This document shows, one piece after another, positions 41,063-46,774 of a stretch of 46,774 nt of DNA. Position 1 is the stretch's first letter. Every line of letters starts with the position of its first letter. The stretch covers positions 1 to 46,774 of the forward strand of contig UQLY01000019.1 in assembly GCA_900542015.1 (NCBI GenBank), read 5' to 3'. Origin of the DNA: an uncultured Lachnospiraceae bacterium (GTDB taxonomy: Bacteria; Bacillota; Clostridia; Lachnospirales; Lachnospiraceae). Under the pieces are notes generated by a model. The model worked only from the letters and a program-made list of their open reading frames with translations, was not told the origin of the DNA and ran no database searches. Made by a program: the position numbers and the translations under genes.

Positions 41063-43171
41063 TTATTTGGTCAGAAGCATCATGATCTCATTGCTGCGTG
41101 CAATAAACTTGGTCATTTCTTCAGGCGCTAAAGGCGCGTTCTGAAGCATCGCAAGATCATACAACTGTTCGCAGATCATCTTGGTATTCTCACCGTCTTC
41201 ATGCTCCATGATATAGGCAACCAAAGGATGGTTGGCGTTTAATACCAGCGTTTCTCCCTCGCTGCCGAACATTCCCATATCCATACCGCTTGCCGCGTAC
41301 ATCTGCATCATATCCTGCATACGGCGGGTTTCTTCGGAAATCGTAATCATGGAAGAAATTTTCTTGTTCTTTAATTTCTCTATTTTAACAGTCAGCTTAT
41401 CCTTTTTCAAGGCTTTCTGCATCATCTTGCCGATTTCTTCCGCTTTTGCGTCATATTCCTCCTGCGTCTTTTTGGACGTTCTGGATTTAAAGGATTCCGT
41501 CAGATCCGCGTCAATCCTGCTGAATTTAATTCCTTCATTCTTTGCCTCCAGCTGGCTGACAAAAGGCTGGTCAATCTTTTCCGTCAGATATACGGCGTCC
41601 ATCTTCGCCTGTTTAAACATATTGATATACTGACTCTGCTGCTTTTCGTCGGTTACGTAGTAGATTACCTTTTCCTTCTTCTCCTCTTCCGCATCCCCGT
41701 CGTTTTCGTCAGCATCCGTTTGCACCGGTTCGCCGTTTTCGTCCACGATCTGCGCGTCCACTTTCTCGCCGTTTTCATCCGTTGCGTTTTCCGCCTCGTC
41801 GGGATCGATAGGCTTTACTTCCAGGCATTCGGGCAGCGTCATATAGTTTCCGTCCAGGTTCTTGAACAGGATATAATCTGTCATCTTTTCGCAGAACTTA
41901 TCGTCCTTTAAACAACCGAATTTGATAAAGGGGCTGATATCGTCCCAATACTTCTCATACTCTTCTTTTTCGGTCTTGCACATGCCGGCAAGCTTATCAG
42001 CAACCTTTTTGCTGATATAATCGGAAATTTTCTTAACAAAACCGTCGTTTTGCAGCGCGGATCTGGATACGTTTAAAGGCAGGTCCGGACAATCGATAAC
42101 GCCCTTTAGCAGCATCAGAAATTCCGGAATTACCTCTTTGATATTATCCGCGATAAACACCTGGTTGTTGTACAATTTAATGGTTCCTTCAATGGACTCG
42201 TATTCCATATTGATCTTGGGGAAATACAAAATCCCCTTTAAGTTGAAAGGATAATCCATATTCAGATGAATCCAGAACAAGGGCTCCTTATAATCATGGA
42301 ATACCTTGCGGTAAAATTCCAGGTATTCTTCCTTCGTACACTCATTGGGGTGTTTTGTCCACAAAGGATGCGTATCGTTGATGAGCTCGGGGCGTCTCTT
42401 AATCCGTACCTTCGGCTCCTCTTCCTTCTTTTCTCCCTCTCCGTCGTCCGCACTTTCTTCTTTTTTGGGTTCGATTTTCTCTACGACTTCATCGGTAGGA
42501 AGAAGCTCCGCCTCTTTAATGACCTCTGTCTCCGTCGTATTTAATCTGCCTACATAAATTTCATAAGGCATAAAGGAACAATATTTCTTAATTACTTCTT
42601 TCGCTTCGTATTCGTTACAGAATTTCAGACAATCCTCGTTGACATACAACGTAATCGTTGTCCCGACCTCTGCCTTGTCTCCATCCTTCATATCAAATTC
42701 CGTACCGCCGTCGCATTCCCAGTGAACCGCTTTGGCGCCGTCCTTATAGGATAAGGTATCAATATGCACCGCATCCGCCACCATAAACGCCGAATAGAAG
42801 CCCAGACCGAAATGTCCGATAATCTGGTCCTCATTGGTCTTATCCTTGTATTTGGCAATAAAATCCGTCGCTCCCGAAAAAGCGATCTGATTGATATATT
42901 CGTCTACCTCTTCCGCCGTCATGCCAAGACCGTTATCCGTAATGGTAATGGTCTTATTTTCGGGACTGACCTCAATCGTTACCTTGGGCTGATAATCCTC
43001 CGGCAACGTGTACTCGCCCATCATATCCAGCTTTTTCAGCTTGGTAATGGCGTCGCAGCCGTTGGAAATCAATTCTCTGTAAAAGATGTCATGGTCGGAA
43101 TACAACCACTTCTTAATAATCGGAAAAATGTTATCGCTGTTAATCGATAAACTGCCATGTCTGTCTGCCAT
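41063..43171 (-). CDS. htpG: Chaperone HtpG (Hsp90 family)
   Basis: 702 aa from the ATG at 43171 (MADRHGSLSINSDNIFPIIK; AAAGGAA upstream). A longer in-frame start at 43225 has GGAGG but adds residues foreign to the family. The GHKL ATPase has YRELISNGCDAI, ITDNGLGMT and GHFGLGFYSAFMV. The protein is longer than usual (HtpG is about 620-640 aa) because of two acidic inserts: one after the ATPase domain (EKIEPKKEESADDGEGEK) and one in the middle domain (around DENGEPVQTDADENDGDAEE). A CIRCE element indicates HrcA control. Confidence 0.96.
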   Translation of the reverse strand: MADRHGSLSINSDNIFPIIKKWLYSDHDIFYRELISNGCDAITKLKKLDMMGEYTLPEDYQPKVTIEVSPENKTITITDNGLGMTAEEVDEYINQIAFSGATDFIAKYKDKTNEDQIIGHFGLGFYSAFMVADAVHIDTLSYKDGAKAVHWECDGGTEFDMKDGDKAEVGTTITLYVNEDCLKFCNEYEAKEVIKKYCSFMPYEIYVGRLNTTETEVIKEAELLPTDEVVEKIEPKKEESADDGEGEKKEEEPKVRIKRRPELINDTHPLWTKHPNECTKEEYLEFYRKVFHDYKEPLFWIHLNMDYPFNLKGILYFPKINMEYESIEGTIKLYNNQVFIADNIKEVIPEFLMLLKGVIDCPDLPLNVSRSALQNDGFVKKISDYISKKVADKLAGMCKTEKEEYEKYWDDISPFIKFGCLKDDKFCEKMTDYILFKNLDGNYMTLPECLEVKPIDPDEAENATDENGEKVDAQIVDENGEPVQTDADENDGDAEEEKKEKVIYYVTDEKQQSQYINMFKQAKMDAVYLTEKIDQPFVSQLEAKNEGIKFSRIDADLTESFKSRTSKKTQEEYDAKAEEIGKMMQKALKKDKLTVKIEKLKNKKISSMITISEETRRMQDMMQMYAASGMDMGMFGSEGETLVLNANHPLVAYIMEHEDGENTKMICEQLYDLAMLQNAPLAPEEMTKFIARSNEIMMLLTK

Positions 43172-43256
43172 AAAAATCACATTCCTTTCTTTCCTATCCG
43201 GTCTCTCTTCGGATGGCAGCGGCATCCTGCCTCCGTCGGACCACTCAACAATATGA

Positions 43257-43319
43257 AGTTTACAACCCTTGGAAAATTAAGTCAACACAAAATTAGCACT
43301 CATTTTATCTGAGTGCTAA
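43257..43319 (-). promoter_or_regulatory. htpG promoter with perfect CIRCE element
   Basis: CIRCE: TTAGCACTC (43293-43301), nine bases, GAGTGCTAA (43311-43319), a perfect match to the HrcA operator. On minus, TTGACT (43285-43280), 17-base spacer, TAAACT (43262-43257) follows it, so the operator lies just upstream of the -35. Repression by HrcA under non-stress conditions is expected. Confidence 0.92.
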
Positions 43320-43383
43320 TAATTTCGTGCAAACCCAGTAAAATCAAGGGTTTCACAAATCTTAAATTTTTATAAATCCGCAA

Positions 43384-44451
43384 TTATTCCTCCGGAAAAT
43401 ACTTGTCATAAATATCAAAAAAGCCTTCGGTCGTTACATTCCCGTCATGGATCATGCCAATCTCTTCCCATAGAGCTTCGTTGAATTGTTTTACCTGATT
43501 GTTGACAAAGGTGCCGTAAACCTCGTTAAACGCCTCTTTCTTTCTCCGCGCAATGATTTTTTCCTTATTGGCGTCGGTTTCCTTGCGGTCCAGGGTGCTG
43601 ACGCAATGAATAATATAATATCCTTCCGTGCCTTTCACCATGCCGGTTTCCCCCGACGCCAGATTGAAGGCGCATTCCTCTACCGCCTCATCCGCCTGTC
43701 CCTTGCCGAAGGTATGGGTCACGACCTTATCATCGCTGTATGACGTGGCAAGCGAATAAAAATCTTCTCCGCTCTCCAGACGTCCGAGAATCTCCTTTGC
43801 AAGCGCCGCAGTCTCTTCCTTTTCCTCGGGCGAGCGCAGGAAAATCCAGTCCACCGTCACATTTCTCGCCTCGTCGTCGCTGATTTCGGGATTGATGTCC
43901 CTGATGATATAGACGTATACCTTATGCGCGGTCAGATATTCCCGGTACAACCGGGCGATCAGTTCCTTAGAGACTCCCATCGCCTTGATCTCCGTCTCGT
44001 TTAACGAACCGTAATATTCCTCCGCCGCCTGGTCGATCAGCCGTTCCTCCTCATCGGTCAGACTTACCTGATACTCCTCGGCAAGCAGATTCATAGTCTT
44101 TACCTGTGCGATCCTCGCCGCAGCCGACTCCTTGACGCGGGTTTCCATGGAAACGCCGTTGCTGGATACGCTCCAGATCTGATCGCCGTATACGGCTTCA
44201 TAGCGGTTCTGGATATTGGTCAGATATACCATAAACTCATCCGTGTAACAGGAGCTCTTACCGATGCGGAACACCTCGTTTTTTTCAAATCCGGTAGTCA
44301 GCACCACCTGCGTAACAGGTTTTTGCTCCGTTTCCGGATTTTCTTTTGCATCCTGCTTTTGGCAGCCCCAGAGCGCCAATACCAGGAATACACAAAGCCC
44401 GGTAACCATGATCCTCTGACTTTTTTTACTTTGATACTTCTTATCTGCCAT
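43384..44451 (-). CDS. Parvulin-like peptidyl-prolyl isomerase lipoprotein
   Basis: 355 aa. A basic n-region (KKYQSKKSQR), hydrophobic core and lipobox LWGC indicate a lipoprotein. A SurA/PrsA-like helical N-domain (about 60-190) precedes a parvulin domain (VDWIFLRSPEEKEETAALAK, LESGEDFYSLATSYSDD, VVTHTFGKGQ, GMVKGTEGYYIIHCV). It should help fold secreted proteins at the outer face of the membrane. The ATG overlaps the stop of the upstream flavoprotein gene by 11 bases; the AGGAG is rather far (about 14 bases). Confidence 0.88.
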   Translation of the reverse strand: MADKKYQSKKSQRIMVTGLCVFLVLALWGCQKQDAKENPETEQKPVTQVVLTTGFEKNEVFRIGKSSCYTDEFMVYLTNIQNRYEAVYGDQIWSVSSNGVSMETRVKESAAARIAQVKTMNLLAEEYQVSLTDEEERLIDQAAEEYYGSLNETEIKAMGVSKELIARLYREYLTAHKVYVYIIRDINPEISDDEARNVTVDWIFLRSPEEKEETAALAKEILGRLESGEDFYSLATSYSDDKVVTHTFGKGQADEAVEECAFNLASGETGMVKGTEGYYIIHCVSTLDRKETDANKEKIIARRKKEAFNEVYGTFVNNQVKQFNEALWEEIGMIHDGNVTTEGFFDIYDKYFPEE

Positions 44452-45847
44452 ACGTTTTTAAAATACTCCTTGCGACACTGATGCCGTTTGCCGACGCCTG
44501 CTGCAGCCCTCTTGTCACACCTGCGCCGTCGCCGATTGCCCGCAGACCTTTGATACTTGTCTCAAAATCCTCGTTGACAACCACCCGGTTGCTGTAAAAC
44601 TTGACCTCCACCCCGTAGAGCAGCGTTTCGTCCGCCGCAATGCCGGGAGTAATTTTGTCAAGAGCTTCCAGCATTTCTTCAATATCCACCATAATGCGGT
44701 GGGGAAATACCAAAGACAGATCGCCGGGCACCGCGTCTTTTAAAGTGGGAATCAGATTGTTTCTGCAAAGTCTCTCTTCCGTGGTCCTTCTGCCCCGCTT
44801 AAAATCGCCGAAGGTCTGGACCAGGATCTTACCGCCGCAGAGCATATTGGAAAGCTGCGCGATCTGCTTGCCGTACTCAATGGGCGTCTTAAAAGGTTTC
44901 GTAAAGTTTTTGGATACCAGAATAGCAAAATTGGTATTATTCGTCTTATACTCTTTAGATTTGTAAGCATGACCGTTTACCACGGCAAGCCCGTTTTCAT
45001 AATATTCCGTCGCCACTTCTCCCGAAGGGTTCGTACAAAAAGTCCTTACTTTATCGTCAAAGGTCGGCGTATGATAGATCAGCTTCGCCTCATAGAGATT
45101 TTCATTTAAAAACTGCATCACTTCGTCGCGCACCTCGACGCGCACGCCCACATCCACAGTTCCGGGCGTCGTCTCAATACCGATTTCCCCGCATTTATCC
45201 TTAAACCAGTCGGCGCCTTCCCTGCCCACGGCGGAAACGATTTCCTTCGCATGGAATGTCTCGCCCTGATCGGTCACAACCCCGACTGCGCGTCCGTCTT
45301 CCACCAAAATCTGTTCCACCATTGTGTTGAAAATCAGCGTCGCGCCCGCTTCCTCCAGATGCTTCTGCAGTTTGCTGTAAATCTTATATCCCTCTTCGGT
45401 TCCCAAATGCCTGATGGGGCATTCCACCAGCTTTAAGTTGGCGTTGATTGCCTTTTTACGGATCTCGCGGATTTCTTTTTCCTTATCCAGTCCGTATACA
45501 TTGGCGTCCGCTCCGAATTTTAAATAAATCTGATCCGATTCGTTGATCAGTTCAATGGTCTTGTCATACCCCAAAATAGCAGGCAGATTACCTCCCACGT
45601 CGGGCGAAAGGGATAATTTCCCGTCGGAAAACGCCCCCGCTCCCGCAAACCCCGTCGTAATGGAGCAGGGTTTACAGCCCACACACTGTTTGGTCACACG
45701 CTTGGGACAGGTTCTCTTTTCAATGCTTCTTCCCTTTTCAATCATCAGTACTTTTAAATCAGGCGCCTTTTCCAACAGCTCATAAGCGCAAAAAATGCCG
45801 CCGGGTCCCGCGCCGATAATAATCACATCATAATCCTGTTTGCCCAT
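44441..45847 (-). CDS. FAD-dependent dehydrogenase (COG2509 type)
   Basis: 468 aa. The N-terminal dinucleotide fold is VIIIGAGPGGIFCAYELLE, with an FAD-contacting LMIEKGR and a C-terminal GLRAIGDGAGVTRGLQQASA. A cysteine cluster (CPKRVTKQCVGCKPC) leads into ITTGFAGAGAFSDGKL, the hallmark of the COG2509 group of uncharacterised flavoproteins. The substrate is unknown. GGAGGT precedes the ATG. The gene overlaps the PPIase gene downstream, so both are probably on one transcript. Confidence 0.9.
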   Translation of the reverse strand: MGKQDYDVIIIGAGPGGIFCAYELLEKAPDLKVLMIEKGRSIEKRTCPKRVTKQCVGCKPCSITTGFAGAGAFSDGKLSLSPDVGGNLPAILGYDKTIELINESDQIYLKFGADANVYGLDKEKEIREIRKKAINANLKLVECPIRHLGTEEGYKIYSKLQKHLEEAGATLIFNTMVEQILVEDGRAVGVVTDQGETFHAKEIVSAVGREGADWFKDKCGEIGIETTPGTVDVGVRVEVRDEVMQFLNENLYEAKLIYHTPTFDDKVRTFCTNPSGEVATEYYENGLAVVNGHAYKSKEYKTNNTNFAILVSKNFTKPFKTPIEYGKQIAQLSNMLCGGKILVQTFGDFKRGRRTTEERLCRNNLIPTLKDAVPGDLSLVFPHRIMVDIEEMLEALDKITPGIAADETLLYGVEVKFYSNRVVVNEDFETSIKGLRAIGDGAGVTRGLQQASANGISVARSILKTYGR

Positions 45848-45872
45848 ACCCGATACCTCCTGATATCATAAT

Positions 45873-45910
45873 AAAAAAAGAAAACCAGCGGCATACAGCT
45901 ACTGGTTTTC
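45873..45910 (-). terminator. Intrinsic terminator of tRNA-Trp
   Basis: On minus, GAAAACCAG pairs with CTGGTTTTC (45902-45910 with 45880-45888) and is followed by seven T (45879-45873), right after the tRNA 3' end. Confidence 0.85.
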
Positions 45911-45914
45911 TTAG

Positions 45915-45985
45915 CAGAGGAAGAGGGAATCGAACCCCCGTTAACGGTTTTGGAGACCGCCGCACTACCGCTGTACTATTCCTCT
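45915..45985 (-). tRNA. tRNA-Trp (anticodon CCA)
   Basis: Minus cloverleaf: acceptor AGAGGAA with TTCCTCT, D arm TAGTACAGCGGTAGTGC, anticodon loop TCTCCAAAA with CCA, T loop TTCGATT, discriminator G as in tRNA-Trp. At 71 bases it is slightly short in the D loop. Confidence 0.92.
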
Positions 45986-46019
45986 ATTTCTTTGTTGGCT
46001 TCTTTAACCGCCGAAGTTG

Positions 46020-46049
46020 ATTATAGCATACTCCCCCAACATTATGCAA
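46020..46049 (-). promoter_or_regulatory. Promoter of tRNA-Trp
   Basis: On minus: TTGCAT (46049-46044), 18-base spacer, TATAAT (46025-46020), about 35 bases upstream of the tRNA. Confidence 0.75.
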
Positions 46050-46052
46050 GCC

Positions 46053-46718
46053 CTAATTTTGATTTATGTAAATACTGTATTTTTGCAATTGCTCCCCTGA
46101 CAAAGCGAATTTCTGTAAAATTTTAGAAACCGTTTCTTCTTTGGACAATCCGAAATCGCGGCAGGTCTCTATCAAGGCACGTATGCCTTCTTCTCGTCCC
46201 TCTTCTCTCCCTTCTTCTCTTCCTTCCTCCCGTCCCAATTCTCTTTCGTCTTCTCTGATCAGCTTCATTTCGCGCTCTTCGTCATATTCATAAATACTCA
46301 TTTTTACCACCTCTGCCTTCTGGCTCAGTAAAAAATCCCTTAATACATTTTCCCTGATACAGTCTTCTACCGCCCGTTCCACGGCTTTTGACAATTCGGT
46401 TATTTCGGCATATTCCCTGACCTTTTCCACATAAATCATATATTCCTTTAGAGACGGACATTTCTCTTTAAGCTCTTCGTTCATCCCGGGATTGATATTC
46501 AACACAGTTACCTTTAATTCCATCGACGGGTCATCCGTTGCCGTCTCAAAATGATCGGACAGTTTTAATTCCATCCTCTCCGGCAGCGGCATCTGCCCAT
46601 TATAAAAAACTACAAAAACAGGATTCGGTATCTTCATCATTCTGTTACTGTAAATCGTCCTGTTTAAAAACATCTTTTGAAAAATATCAGATATATAAAA
46701 CAAATCCCGCAAAGGCAT
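46053..46718 (-). pseudogene. Rpn/PD-(D/E)XK nuclease-family (transposase-like) gene, 5'-truncated
   Basis: 221 residues are readable from an ATG at 46718 and start in the middle of the usual family sequence. MPLRDLFYISD and IPNPVFVVFYNGQ match the part of Rpn/PD-(D/E)XK family proteins that follows the nuclease core, so ~80 N-terminal residues with the catalytic site are missing. In frame upstream there is a stop at about 46735 and no continuation in the other frames. The C-terminal half has the family's charged region with four GREE repeats, then a helical tail (ALIETCRDFGLSKEETVSKI). Either the gene was cut by a rearrangement or a frameshift lies beyond the edge. Confidence 0.65.
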
Positions 46719-46774
46719 ATTAGTGTTAGCATCTAATTAGTACAAAATAAAATGAGTTATTCCCTTGAAATATT

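Noticed and set aside
43172..43225. Longer htpG start with an 18-residue extension
   Set aside because: GGAGG is present, but the extension is charged, unlike the family, and HtpG proteins begin at the GSLSIN segment as with the start at 43171.
46053..46718. Insertion sequence at the right edge
   Set aside because: The family name includes transposase-like, but no terminal inverted repeats, target duplication or partner ORF can be seen.

Overview
The window looks like a chromosome segment of a Gram-positive Clostridia member, most likely Lachnospiraceae. The reasons are strong AAAGGAGG-type ribosome binding sites, a Firmicutes-type LexA box (CGAACATTTGTTCG), a perfect CIRCE element, a MecA-type adaptor, QueH, a MoxR/DUF58/transglutaminase set, and ribose-type ABC transporters. 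No species can be named from sequence reading alone.

Positions 1-10643 are the integrase-proximal part of an AT-rich prophage. The early/replication arm is on the minus strand: an octapeptide-repeat protein cut by the window edge, a hypothetical protein, a Lin1244/Lin1753-type replisome organizer, a RusA resolvase broken by an internal deletion, Bet/RecT annealase, a DUF1351 protein, a YqaJ exonuclease, a small Cys-rich protein, a 3D-domain protein, a small membrane protein and two Cro-like HTH proteins. A divergent switch with GTTTAAC operators (5802-5948) faces a short repressor that has no visible self-cleavage domain. Convergent to the repressor, and overlapping its stop codon, is a 55-residue ORF behind a promoter bracketed by two SOS boxes; it is the best candidate here for a new induction module. 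Accessory genes follow: an orphan LytTR response regulator, a membrane-anchored HNH nuclease and a lipoprotein. A tyrosine integrase then abuts the 3' end of tRNA-Met, the probable attachment site. Phage structural genes and the other att site are not in the window.

From 10663 on the content is chromosomal. It starts with tRNA-Met, tRNA-Val, ispF with a cysteine-rich tail, and an Eis-like acetyltransferase. A long minus-strand series follows: carA-carB, an EAL-domain protein, queH, argS, mecA and greA. A plus-strand operon (23405-27959) encodes MoxR ATPase, DUF58 protein and membrane transglutaminase. A minus-strand operon (31102-27929) encodes a repeat-tailed protein, a TetR regulator and two AstE/aspartoacylase-like paralogues, of which one keeps and one has lost its catalytic residues.

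Positions 31266-39183 form a carbohydrate operon: GH3 glycosidase, ABC ATPase, permease, binding lipoprotein, second permease and two tandem paralogues of unknown family. A divergent MerR-type regulator lies beside it. After a structured, repeat-rich gap (40168-40522) come VanZ-like protein, HtpG with CIRCE, a parvulin-like lipoprotein, a COG2509-type flavoprotein, tRNA-Trp and a 5'-truncated Rpn/PD-(D/E)XK family gene at the right edge.
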